Assembly (NCBI GenBank): GCA_029782145.1
Contig: JAKOVH010000031.1
Coordinates: 124,001-188,000, forward strand
Direction of reading: 5' to 3'
Length of the DNA stretch: 64,000 bases
Source of the DNA: Actinomycetes bacterium
Lineage (GTDB): Bacteria > Actinomycetota > Acidimicrobiia > Acidimicrobiales > Acidimicrobilacustridaceae
Shown in pieces: positions 17,407 through 25,377 of the stretch. The position numbers and the translations under genes are program-made. The notes beneath the pieces were generated by a model, which worked only from the letters and a program-made list of their open reading frames with translations, had not been told where the DNA came from and searched no databases. How positions within the stretch are numbered: position 1 is the stretch's first letter; every line of letters starts with the position of its first letter.

Positions 17407-18699
17407 TCAGTCCTCCTCGAACTCGAAGCTGAGCCCGCCGATGTGCACGACGTCGCCCTCCCGGGCGCCGGCGCGGGCCAGCGCCTTGTCGACCCCGAGC
17501 TTCTTCAGCCGGCCGTGGGCGAAGTCGAGCGCCTCGGGGTTGGTGAGGTCGGAGAGGGCCACCGCCCGCTCAGCCTGCCGCCCGATCACCCGGAAGCTCC
17601 CGTCGTCCTCTCGCTCCACCCGGATCCCCTCGGGCACGGGCCGGTGCACCACGAACCCCTCCGCCTCCGGTTCGGCGGCGCGCGCCTCGCGGACCGCGTC
17701 GGCCATCCGGCCCACCAGGCGCGGCAGGCCGGCCCCGGTGACGGCCGAGACGCAGAGGTCGAGCTCGAGCCCGTCATCGGTGGTGGCCAGCTCCCCCGAG
17801 GTCGCCCGCTCCAGGTGCTCGGGGGCCAGGTCGGCTCGCGAGCCCACCACCAACCGGGGGCGCTCGAGAAGGTCGGGCTGGTAGGCGCCGAGCTCCTCGA
17901 GCAGCACGCGGGCCTGCTCGCCCGGACGCTCGGCAGTGGTGCCCCCGGGCCCGCCGGCGAGGTCGACGAGCAGCACCAACGCCCGGGCCCGCTCGATGTG
18001 GCGCAGGAACCGGTGCCCCAGGCCCTTGCCCTCGCTCGCCCCCTCGATGAGGCCGGGGATGTCGGCCACCACGAGCTCGAAGCCGTCGTCGAGGCGCACG
18101 ACCCCGAGGTTGGGCTCGAGGGTGGTGAAGGGGTAGTCGGCGATCTTGGGCTTGGCCGCCGAGATGCGTGAGATCAGCGTGGACTTCCCGACGTTGGGGA
18201 ACCCGACGAGCGCCACGTCGGCCATGAGCTTGAGCTCGAGGTCCAGCCACCGCTCCTCGCCCAGCTCGCCCTGCTCGGCGAACGACGGCGCCCGGCGGCG
18301 GTTCGACAAGAAGCGGGCGTTGCCCTTGCCGCCCCGTCCGCCGGCGGCGGCGAGCCACCGGTCGCCCTGGTGCACCAGGTCGGCCAGGACCGTGCCGTCG
18401 CGGTCGAGCACCACCGTGCCCTCGGGGACCGCGACGAGCAGGTCGACGCCGCCCGCGCCGTGCTTCTTCTTGCCCGAGCCGTGCACACCGTTGGCGGCCC
18501 GCCGGTGCGGATGGTCCTTGAAGGCGAGCAGCGAGGCCACGTTGCGGTCGGCGACGAGCCACACGTCGCCCCCCTTGCCGCCGTCACCTCCGTCGGGCCC
18601 GCCCTTGGCCACGTGGGCCTCGCGCCGGAACGCCACGCAGCCGGCGCCACCGTCGCCGCCCCGCACGTTGATCTGGCACTCGTCGACGAACCCGGACAC
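17407..18699 (-). CDS. obg: GTPase Obg (CgtA)
   Basis: A 430-aa essential ribosome-assembly GTPase. Residues 1-160 form the Gly-rich Obg fold (VRGGDGGAGCVAFRREAHV, GGDGGKGGDVWL). The G domain starts with the P-loop GFPNVGKS at 166-173, with switch FTTLEPNLG and DIPGLIEGASEGKGLGH. The last about 80 residues match the C-terminal OCT domain. The chosen GTG gives the conserved start VSGFVDECQINV. The open frame continues far upstream inside the TadG gene but is not coding there. obg usually sits next to rplU-rpmA, but here about 6 kb of other genes separate them. Confidence 0.95.
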   Translation of the reverse strand: MSGFVDECQINVRGGDGGAGCVAFRREAHVAKGGPDGGDGGKGGDVWLVADRNVASLLAFKDHPHRRAANGVHGSGKKKHGAGGVDLLVAVPEGTVVLDRDGTVLADLVHQGDRWLAAAGGRGGKGNARFLSNRRRAPSFAEQGELGEERWLDLELKLMADVALVGFPNVGKSTLISRISAAKPKIADYPFTTLEPNLGVVRLDDGFELVVADIPGLIEGASEGKGLGHRFLRHIERARALVLLVDLAGGPGGTTAERPGEQARVLLEELGAYQPDLLERPRLVVGSRADLAPEHLERATSGELATTDDGLELDLCVSAVTGAGLPRLVGRMADAVREARAAEPEAEGFVVHRPVPEGIRVEREDDGSFRVIGRQAERAVALSDLTNPEALDFAHGRLKKLGVDKALARAGAREGDVVHIGGLSFEFEED

Positions 18700-18770
18700 G
18701 ACGAGACAGCCTACGGGGCGCTCCCCCGGCCCGTGGCCGGGGTCGTCTGCTCGATGGCTGCCCCGATGGC

Positions 18771-20447
18771 CTACTGGATCAGGTGCACCGGGTCGCCGGT
18801 GATGCTCACCGACCAGGTGGTGCGGTCGGTCGCGTTGCTGCCGTACACGTAGTAGACGCGCCACCAGCGGTTGTCGGCCGGCGGGGAGTAGCCCGTGAGG
18901 GTGAAGGTGATCTGCAGCAGGCAGCCGTTGAAGCTCGGGTTGCTGATCGACGTGACGTTGGTGCCCGACGCGCCCGCGGTCGCCGAGGGCCCGCACTGCG
19001 ACGTGTAGGAGAACGTCTGGTCGGCCCAGGTGTTGGTGCCGGTGGGCTTCTTGATGCGCAGCTCGGTGGCGCCCTCGGCCGAGTCCCACAGGTTGATGGT
19101 GACCTTCTTGCCGGCGTGCTCGGGCCCGATCTCGGCCAGGAAGAAGTTGGCCGAGCCGTTGGCGAGGGCGTACACCGACATGTAGTCGGTGGCGTACACC
19201 TTGGGGCAGGTGGTGTCGGTCCGGGCGTTGCAGAGGCGCTGGCTGGTGGAGGGCGTCGCCACGATGCTGTAGGCGTTCGAGCCGTTGGCTTGGGCCGGTG
19301 CGCCCGCGACCGCCGCCTGGTTGCGGACCCGCATGATGTAGCGGCCCGGGGGCGCCGAGCTCGGGATGGTGCAGATCCGCCACCAGCCGCTGTTGGTCGT
19401 GTTGCCGGTGTCGGTGAAGTTGGCGGCGCTCGGGTTGAAGTCGTAGTTCGAGTCGCCCGGGTTGTTCGCGACCGGCGCGAACGTCTTGATGCCGTTGACC
19501 CCCGCGGTGGTGCTGCCGCAGCCCTGCGACGGGTTGCTGGTCGAGATGGCGCTCATCGCCGGGTTGTCGGTGTCGTCGAGCGGGGTGCCGTCGGCCTGGT
19601 ACAGCGAGAAGGTGGTCGACATCGAGGGCTTGCCGGCGAGGCCACCCGGGCAGAACTCGTTGGGGTTGTTGGTGCCGGCGTAACCACCGCTCGAGCAGCT
19701 GCCGCCGTTGTCGACGAAGTTGCCGTTGAAGATGATGACGTCGGTGTTGTAGGTCCGACCGGCGGGCAGGTCGATGTAGTACTGGTAGTTCTCGTCGCTG
19801 AAGTCGGTGTTCTGGGTGCCGGTGCAGCCGTTGTTGGGGCTGCTGGGGCTGTTGAAGTACCGGGATGCCACCTGGTCGCCCTGCACCCGGTCGGTGCAGT
19901 AGCCGCTCACGGCCATCCACAGCCGCTCCGGCGCGTAGACGCTTGTGGCGTCCGTGGACCGCCCGAGGCCGCCGGTGCCGATGTAGTTGCGGGGACTGCC
20001 GAGGGGCACGGGCAGCACGTACTCGGCCGTGGCGCTGCGGCACAGCCGCTCACCGCGGAAGACGAGCTGGCTGAAGAACTGCTGGCCGTCGGCGCAGATG
20101 GTCACCTTGATGCGGGCCTGGTTGATCTTCTGGGTGGTCACCGTCACGCCGTTGGTGCCGTCGGTGTAGCTGTTCTTGGTGGCGGTGTCGCGGGCGATGG
20201 TGTCCCACTTGTTGGGGTTCTGGTAGTCGGCGGCCCACACGACGCCCGCCAGGGCCGACGCGTCGGCGGCCCGCTGGATGCGGTTGGCCTGCGCGTACCA
20301 GGCGCCGAGGTCCACCGCGAAGGCCGTCATGACCAGCAGGGGGATCATCAGCAGGGCGAACAGCGCCATGACGTAGCCGCGTTCGTCCCGACCCCGGGTG
20401 CGGCGCGGTCGACGTCGGTGGAGAGAGGGAGCGCTCACCGTGGTCAT
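18771..20447 (-). CDS. TadG-like pilus-assembly/secreted protein
   Basis: A 558-aa protein with a basic N-terminus followed by one strong membrane helix, in RGYVMALFALLMIPLLVMTAFAVDLG, then WYAQANRIQRAADASALAG. This is the hallmark of TadE/TadG-like proteins of Flp pilus systems. The remaining 480 residues are exported, rich in Gly, Ser, Thr and Asn with scattered Cys, and contain no recognised enzyme domain. They look like a beta-rich surface region. The start ATG overlaps the upstream TadE-like stop as ATGA. No TadA ATPase, TadB/C platform, prepilin peptidase or Flp pilin gene is in the window. Confidence 0.75.
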   Translation of the reverse strand: MTTVSAPSLHRRRPRRTRGRDERGYVMALFALLMIPLLVMTAFAVDLGAWYAQANRIQRAADASALAGVVWAADYQNPNKWDTIARDTATKNSYTDGTNGVTVTTQKINQARIKVTICADGQQFFSQLVFRGERLCRSATAEYVLPVPLGSPRNYIGTGGLGRSTDATSVYAPERLWMAVSGYCTDRVQGDQVASRYFNSPSSPNNGCTGTQNTDFSDENYQYYIDLPAGRTYNTDVIIFNGNFVDNGGSCSSGGYAGTNNPNEFCPGGLAGKPSMSTTFSLYQADGTPLDDTDNPAMSAISTSNPSQGCGSTTAGVNGIKTFAPVANNPGDSNYDFNPSAANFTDTGNTTNSGWWRICTIPSSAPPGRYIMRVRNQAAVAGAPAQANGSNAYSIVATPSTSQRLCNARTDTTCPKVYATDYMSVYALANGSANFFLAEIGPEHAGKKVTINLWDSAEGATELRIKKPTGTNTWADQTFSYTSQCGPSATAGASGTNVTSISNPSFNGCLLQITFTLTGYSPPADNRWWRVYYVYGSNATDRTTWSVSITGDPVHLIQ

Positions 20448-21067
20448 CCCTTCGGCTCGATCCGCATCACGCTGCGATCCGTGAGCGTCACCGTCGTCGG
20501 CAGCAGCTTCGTCCACGACTTGTAGGTCACCACGGCGTACACGCCCACGTAGTCGGGCGGGTCACCCTGGTCGGCGTTGCGCGTGACCGGGCACCAGTAG
20601 CGGTCCCACGCCGTGCCCGCGCAGGCGGTGTCGGTCGTCCCGAAGTTCGTGAGGTAGGTGGCACCGAGGTTGGACAGCTGCGTCGCGGAGTAGATGTTGC
20701 AGGCGCCGTTGACGCCGGTGCCCGTCGCCGTCGCCGCCGTGGTCAGGCACGAGCCCGAGCTCGGCGACCCGTCGCTGCCCGTGGCCTTGTAGACCACGAC
20801 CCGGTCCACGGTCACGCCGGTCGCTCGCGACATGACGCTGCGGTACGCCTGGAGCGAGTTGTAGTCGGTCGACCGGGAGTCGCCGAGCGACGCGGCCATG
20901 CGGTTCGCGGCCCGCACCGCCGCGCCGAGGTTGTTGTTCTCCCGCCACGCCATGCCGAAGTCGAGCACGCCGAGGGTCAACAGCACGAGCAGGGGGGCGA
21001 CGAGGGCGAACTCGACGAGGACCGCTCCCTCCTCACCGCGGAGCCGGGCGTGGGTGCGCGTCGTCAT
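20444..21067 (-). CDS. TadE-like pseudopilin, second of a tandem pair
   Basis: A 207-aa protein with a TadE-like N-terminus: basic residues, then EEGAVLVEFALVAPLLVLLTLGVLDFGMAWRE, in which the conserved Glu precedes the membrane helix. The exported C-terminal part shares a spaced pattern with the neighbouring paralogue: CNIY, a Cys, RYWCPVTR, PPDYVGVY and a terminal SVMRIEP. The start and stop both overlap neighbouring genes by 4 bases, so the three Tad-like genes form a tight operon. It probably forms part of a cell-surface fibre or its assembly base. Confidence 0.8.
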   Translation of the reverse strand: MTTRTHARLRGEEGAVLVEFALVAPLLVLLTLGVLDFGMAWRENNNLGAAVRAANRMAASLGDSRSTDYNSLQAYRSVMSRATGVTVDRVVVYKATGSDGSPSSGSCLTTAATATGTGVNGACNIYSATQLSNLGATYLTNFGTTDTACAGTAWDRYWCPVTRNADQGDPPDYVGVYAVVTYKSWTKLLPTTVTLTDRSVMRIEPKG

Positions 21068-21759
21068 GTCCGGCTCAGGGGTTCGATGCGGGCGACCGAG
21101 GTCGACTCGAGGGTCACCGAGGAGCCGAACAGGCCGGTGAGGAAGGGGTGGCGCACCTGGATCCAGACGCCGACCCAGTCGGGTGGGCCGTTCCCCTTGT
21201 CGGCCTTCTCCGCCGTCTTCCGGTTGGCCGGGCACCAGAAGCGCGAGGGCGACGGCGAGGTGCAGGTCTGGAAGTAGGACTGGGGCTGGCTGAAGTCGCT
21301 CGTGGCGTAGACGTTGCAGGCCAACGTGTAGTTGGGCGAGCCCGAGCCGGTCGAGGGCGTGCCCGCCTTGCAGCCGGCGGGCACGGGGGTGGTCACGTCG
21401 TCGGCGTGGTAGACGACCACCCGGGTGATGCGGCCGGTGGGCAGGGCCGTGCGGCTCTTGATGGCGGTCAGGACCTGGTAGTCGGCATCGCTGGCGGCAC
21501 CGGCGATGGCCCCCTGGCGAGCGCCCGAGGTGGCGGCGTTGTGCAGCGAGAGGTAGTCCTGGAAGGCGAGGCCGAACTCCAGGACGCCGAAGATCAACAG
21601 GGCGAACACGGGGGTGACGAAGGCCGCCTCGACGATGGCCACGCCGTCGTCACCGCAGCACCGCCGGGCCCGCGGACGCGCCGACGGGAGGGCGGTCGGC
21701 CCTCCCGGTGCTCCTCGGCCTCGCAGCTGCGACCTAGCCCGCACGTTCTCAGCTCCCAC
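21064..21759 (-). CDS. TadE-like pseudopilin, first of a tandem pair
   Basis: A 231-aa protein, first gene of the three-gene Tad-like operon. After about 38 basic residues comes GVAIVEAAFVTPVFALLIFGVLEFGLAFQD, the TadE membrane segment with its conserved Glu. The C-terminal region has the same landmarks as its neighbour (CNVYATSD, a Cys, RFWCPANR, PPDWVGVW, SVARIEP), so the two arose by tandem duplication. The GTG start is the first in frame. An internal GTG at 21744 is possible, but the membrane helix is kept either way. Confidence 0.78.
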   Translation of the reverse strand: MGAENVRARSQLRGRGAPGGPTALPSARPRARRCCGDDGVAIVEAAFVTPVFALLIFGVLEFGLAFQDYLSLHNAATSGARQGAIAGAASDADYQVLTAIKSRTALPTGRITRVVVYHADDVTTPVPAGCKAGTPSTGSGSPNYTLACNVYATSDFSQPQSYFQTCTSPSPSRFWCPANRKTAEKADKGNGPPDWVGVWIQVRHPFLTGLFGSSVTLESTSVARIEPLSRT

Positions 21760-21968
21760 GATGACCGGCCGGCCGGGAGAAGGAGGCTCCCGACTCGACC
21801 GCGCTCTGTGATCCTAGTCTCACTCTTTGCATTCGTCCATGCGCTCTTCGTGATTCGGTGAGCCGTCGAACGTCTGCCCGGCTTCATCGGCGTGCGCGCC
21901 CCCGCCCTTGAGCAGGTCCGCCCGGAGCCGGCGGCGCGCTGTCGCACCCCGGGGGGAAGATGGGTGCC

Positions 21969-23114
21969 ATGTCGGAGCTGCTCGACCTCACCGTCCGGGC
22001 CCGCACCTGGGCCTCCACCATGGAGGGCTTCGACGCCGCCGCCCCGGCTCGGCGGGCCCACCGCGACACCGGCCCGGCCGTCGGCCCGGTGGCCCCTCTG
22101 GCGCGCGCCGAGCGAGAGGAGCTCGAGCACGCCCTGCTCGCTCCCGGCGCCACCATGTCCCGGGGGGCCGGCCGCAGATCGGTGCCCGAGGAGCCCGACG
22201 AGGTGCGCACCTGCTTCGAGCGCGACCGCGACCGGATCCTCCACGGCGCCACCGCGTTCCGGCGCCTCGCCGGCAAGACGCAGGTCTTCATCTTCCCCGA
22301 CGACCACCAGCGCACCCGCCTCACCCACGCCCTCGAGGTCGCCCAGGTCGCCACCGCCATCGCCCGCGAGCTGCGGCTCAACGTGGCGCTCACCGAGGCC
22401 ATCGCCCTCGGGCACGACTGCGGCCACGGCCCCGGCGGCCACGCCTCCGAGGACGCCTTCGCCCCCTACCTCGCCGAGGGCTTCGACCATGCCGTGTGGG
22501 GCGCCGACGTCGTGCTCGCCCCGCTCAACCTCTGTGCCGAGACCCTCGACGGCATCCGCAACCACTCCTGGTCACGGCCCACGCCCTCCACGCCCGAGGG
22601 CGAGGTCGTCAGCTGGGCCGACCGCATCGCCTACGTCTGCCACGACTTCGAAGACGCCGTGCACGCCGGCGTGGTGGCGCCCGACGCCCTCCCCCGGGTG
22701 GTGCTCGAGCGCTGCGGCGACCGCCGCAGCCTGTGGCTCCGGGCGTTCATCGAGGGCGTGGTCAGCGGCACCGCCGCCGCCGGCCACGTGGCCATGGCCG
22801 CCCCGCTCGCCGAGGCCCTCGCCGCCTTCCGCTCGTGCAACTACGAGCGCATCTACCTGCGACCGGCGTCCCTCGCCCAGGGCCGGGCGGTGGTCGCCGT
22901 GCTGCAGGCCCTGGTCGAGCACTACGCCGCCCACCCCGAGCGCCTGCCCGACGCGGGGGCCGAGCGGGCCGCCGGTTCCGGCACCGCCGCCCTCGAGGCC
23001 GCCATCGGCTACGTCGCCGGCATGACCGACCGCTTCGCGTGCCGCATGGCCGTCGAGGAGCTGTCGTGGCCGGCCGACCAGCTGCCGCGGGGCCTCGACG
23101 GTCGCCATCACTGA
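21969..23114 (+). CDS. dGTP triphosphohydrolase-like HD domain protein
   Basis: A 381-aa HD-domain phosphohydrolase related to Dgt. The conserved block runs from FRRLAGKTQVF through RLTHALEVAQVATAIAREL to EAIALGHDCGHGPGGHASE. The metal-binding residues are H120, the HD pair H149-D150, and H153/H158. The later SWADRIAYVCHDFEDA supplies the final Asp. It would hydrolyse dGTP or another dNTP to the nucleoside and triphosphate. ATG at 21969 is preferred over 21960 because the GGGGGGAA ribosome binding site (21951-21958) is then at a proper distance. It converges on the CLC gene. Confidence 0.85.
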   Translation: MSELLDLTVRARTWASTMEGFDAAAPARRAHRDTGPAVGPVAPLARAEREELEHALLAPGATMSRGAGRRSVPEEPDEVRTCFERDRDRILHGATAFRRLAGKTQVFIFPDDHQRTRLTHALEVAQVATAIARELRLNVALTEAIALGHDCGHGPGGHASEDAFAPYLAEGFDHAVWGADVVLAPLNLCAETLDGIRNHSWSRPTPSTPEGEVVSWADRIAYVCHDFEDAVHAGVVAPDALPRVVLERCGDRRSLWLRAFIEGVVSGTAAAGHVAMAAPLAEALAAFRSCNYERIYLRPASLAQGRAVVAVLQALVEHYAAHPERLPDAGAERAAGSGTAALEAAIGYVAGMTDRFACRMAVEELSWPADQLPRGLDGRHH

Positions 23115-23191
23115 GGGCGAGCCGCGCGTCGGCCGGGAGGGGCGTCAGCCGTGAGGGCTCTCAGCCTTGCGGCCGTCGGCCGTCGCTGCCG

Positions 23192-24547
23192 TCAGGTGCC
23201 GGTCTCGGGACCGGAGCCGCGGTCGGGCTCCCCGAGCTGATCGCGCCTTGGCGCCACCTGGTAGGAGGTCACCGACGAGGAGCCCATGACGAGCTCGGCG
23301 GCCACCGCCGCCAGCAGGCCGGGCACGACGAAGCCCGGCTGGCCGGTGGTCTCGGCCACGAACATCACGGCGGCGAGCGGGACCCGGTAGCCCGCGCCCA
23401 GGAACGCGGCGACGCCGATGACGGTGAACAGGCCGGTGTCGAGCGCGTGCAGCGCCCCGCCGACCAGGCGTCCGGTGAGGGCACCACCGACCACCAGGGG
23501 GACGAAGAGGCCCCCCACCCCACCGCCGCCCACCGCAGTGATCGTCGCCAGGCAGCGGACCAGCAGCAGGACCGCGACCGCCGGCAGGGCACGGGACGGG
23601 TCGAGCGCCCAGGCGATGGCGGCGTAGCCGGGGCCGAACGACAGCGGAGCGCCGCACGCCAGGTTCGAGACCACCACCAGCGCCGCCAGCACGGCACCCG
23701 CCACCAGCACCCGGACCCAGGGGGACGAGGTGGCCGCACGACGCTTCGCCCAGTGCAGCCCCCGGGCGAACAGGCGGGCGCCCAGCGCGGCGAGGACGCC
23801 GAGCCCGATGGCGGCCACCAGGTCGGTGTAGCTGAAGGGCTCGGTGCCGGTGACCCGGAACAGCGACTCCGTGCCGTGGAAGGCGGCGAAGGCGAGGTAC
23901 CCGGTGGCCGCGCCCACCAGCGACGGGAGCAGCATGCGGCGCGCCAGGTCGTCCTGGTACGGGACCTCCAGGGCGAAGATGGCACCGGTGGCCGGGGCCT
24001 TGAAGATGGCGGCGACGCCCGCGGCGGCGCCGGCCACGAGCAGGATCCGCCGATCGGCAGGGCCCGGTAGGCGCCGGGCGAGGTGATGGACCCGCGAGCC
24101 GACGGTGGTGCCGACGTAGATCGACGGCCCCTCGAGCCCCATCGGACCGCCGAACCCGATGGTGGCGACCGAGGCGAGCGTGCGGGCCACGAAGCCCCGC
24201 GCCGGGAACGGGTAGGCCGGGTCGTGGAAGCCCTTCAGGTACTCGTCAGCGGTCGACGGCGACGCGCCCTGGCCGATCCAGCGCAGGATGGCGGCGCTGA
24301 GGGCGAGGCCGGCCAGCGGCGCGCCGGCGACCAGCCACAGGGGCCAGTCGACCACTCGCTCCTCCACCCCCATGATCACCGAGTCGAGCAGCGCCACCCC
24401 GCCACCGGTGACCACCCCGACCACGGCCGCCAGCGCCACGACCTGCCACGTGCGCCGGGCGAGGTGCCCGAGCTCCTGGCGCCGGCCGTCGATGCGGGCC
24501 CGGTAGCGGGCCAGCCGGGCGCGGTAGCCGTGGGCGGGGCCCGTCAC
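23192..24547 (-). CDS. CLC-type chloride channel/antiporter
   Basis: A 451-aa membrane protein with about ten helices. The gating-glutamate motif appears as GFGGPMGLEGPSIYVG (G-x-EGP with Glu kept). The later GGGGVGGLFVPLVVGG matches GGxFxP of the family. The GSGIP motif that coordinates the central anion is not evident (IGQGASPST in that area), so ion selectivity may differ. GTG at 24547 is chosen because it overlaps the TGA of a 40-aa upstream ORF as GTGA; a GTG at 24556 is also in frame. It lies in the segment inserted between rpmA and obg. Confidence 0.85.
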   Translation of the reverse strand: MTGPAHGYRARLARYRARIDGRRQELGHLARRTWQVVALAAVVGVVTGGGVALLDSVIMGVEERVVDWPLWLVAGAPLAGLALSAAILRWIGQGASPSTADEYLKGFHDPAYPFPARGFVARTLASVATIGFGGPMGLEGPSIYVGTTVGSRVHHLARRLPGPADRRILLVAGAAAGVAAIFKAPATGAIFALEVPYQDDLARRMLLPSLVGAATGYLAFAAFHGTESLFRVTGTEPFSYTDLVAAIGLGVLAALGARLFARGLHWAKRRAATSSPWVRVLVAGAVLAALVVVSNLACGAPLSFGPGYAAIAWALDPSRALPAVAVLLLVRCLATITAVGGGGVGGLFVPLVVGGALTGRLVGGALHALDTGLFTVIGVAAFLGAGYRVPLAAVMFVAETTGQPGFVVPGLLAAVAAELVMGSSSVTSYQVAPRRDQLGEPDRGSGPETGT

Positions 24548-24666
24548 GCGCCGCACCCGAGCCGCGCCGCGTGGTCGACCAGCTCACTCCCCGCCGCCCC
24601 TGCCGCCACCCCTGCCGCCTCTCTCACCGCCTCGGCGACGGGGGCCAGGGCCTTCCCGACCGCCAT
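24544..24666 (-). CDS. Small 40-aa ORF coupled to the CLC gene
   Basis: This frame encodes a 40-residue Ala-rich, helix-prone peptide (start MAVGKALAPVAEAVREAAGV). About nine codons in ten end in G or C, as in neighbouring genes. A GCGAG sequence precedes the ATG, and its TGA overlaps the CLC start as GTGA. That spacing resembles genuine operon junctions elsewhere in the window. No homologue is recognised and no membrane helix is clear. It may be a real small protein or a leader that controls CLC translation by coupling. Confidence 0.4.
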   Translation of the reverse strand: MAVGKALAPVAEAVREAAGVAAGAAGSELVDHAARLGCGA

Positions 24667-24702
24667 CTCGCAACCATAACGGTGGGGTGAGGCCAGGCGC
24701 GA

Positions 24703-24730
24703 CGAAGGGCGGCCCGCAGGCCGCCCTTCG
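24703..24730 (-). terminator. Hairpin terminator after rpmA
   Basis: CGAAGGGCGGCC and GGCCGCCCTTCG form a perfect 12-bp stem with a 4-nt loop, 22 bp after the rpmA stop on the minus strand. There is no T-run, as is common in high-GC actinobacteria. It probably ends the rng-rplU-rpmA transcript before the CLC segment. Confidence 0.75.
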
Positions 24731-24751
24731 CGCACGATCGGTGGCGCGGCG

Positions 24752-25006
24752 TCAGCCGGCGGGGAGGACGTCGACCAACTTGCGGCCCTTGCGGGAACCG
24801 AACTTGACCGTGCCCTGGGTGAGGGCGAACAGCGTGTCGTCGCCGCCCTTGCCCACGTTCTCGCCGGGGTGGATGCGGGTGCCGCGCTGGCGCACCAGGA
24901 TGGTGCCGGGGTTGACGGCCTGGCCGTCGAACCGCTTGACGCCGAGGCGCTTGCTCTGGGAGTCGCGGCCGTTGCGGGTGGAGCCGCCGCCCTTGGTCTT
25001 CGACAT
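24752..25006 (-). CDS. rpmA: 50S ribosomal protein L27
   Basis: An 84-aa ribosomal protein near the peptidyl transferase centre. It begins [20 protein letters not shown] and continues [37 protein letters not shown], all standard for L27. The N-terminus lacks the cleaved extension found in some Firmicutes. It follows rplU by 3 bp and is followed by a strong hairpin. Confidence 0.97.
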   Translation of the reverse strand: MSKTKGGGSTRNGRDSQSKRLGVKRFDGQAVNPGTILVRQRGTRIHPGENVGKGGDDTLFALTQGTVKFGSRKGRKLVDVLPAG

Positions 25007-25009
25007 GTC

Positions 25010-25315
25010 TCAGCCCTTCGTGATGCCGGTGATCTCGATGGTGGCGTACTTCTGCCGGTGGCCCCACCGGCGCCGCTCGTTCGCCTTGTTCTTGTAGGTG
25101 AAGCCGGTGATCTTCGGCCCCTTGGCCTCCCCCACCACGCGGGCGGTCACGCTGGCTCCGGAGAGCTGGGCCGGGGTGGCGAGCACGGAGTCGCCGTCGA
25201 CGACGAGGACGGGGGTGAGGGTCACCTCGTCGGCGTCGCCGAGGCGCTCGACGTCGAGGCGCTGGCCCTCTTCCACGCGGTACTGCTTGCCACCGGTCTG
25301 GATCACGGCATACAT
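25010..25315 (-). CDS. rplU: 50S ribosomal protein L21
   Basis: A 101-aa ribosomal protein with the L21 start MYAVIQTGGKQYRVEEGQRL and the terminal RRRWGHRQKYATIEITGI segment that contacts 23S rRNA. It lies between rng and rpmA, the usual order. The 62 bp upstream could hold a promoter in addition to read-through from rng. Confidence 0.97.
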   Translation of the reverse strand: MYAVIQTGGKQYRVEEGQRLDVERLGDADEVTLTPVLVVDGDSVLATPAQLSGASVTARVVGEAKGPKITGFTYKNKANERRRWGHRQKYATIEITGITKG

Positions 25316-25377
25316 AGGGCCGCCACTCTAGCGGGCGCGCCGGTGCCGGTGAAACCAGCGCGGCACGGTCGTGCGCC

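Noticed and set aside
18700-20043. Upstream extension of the obg frame to 20043
   Set aside because: This part overlaps the TadG-like gene in another frame and has no domain; the Obg family starts at VSGFVDE (18699).
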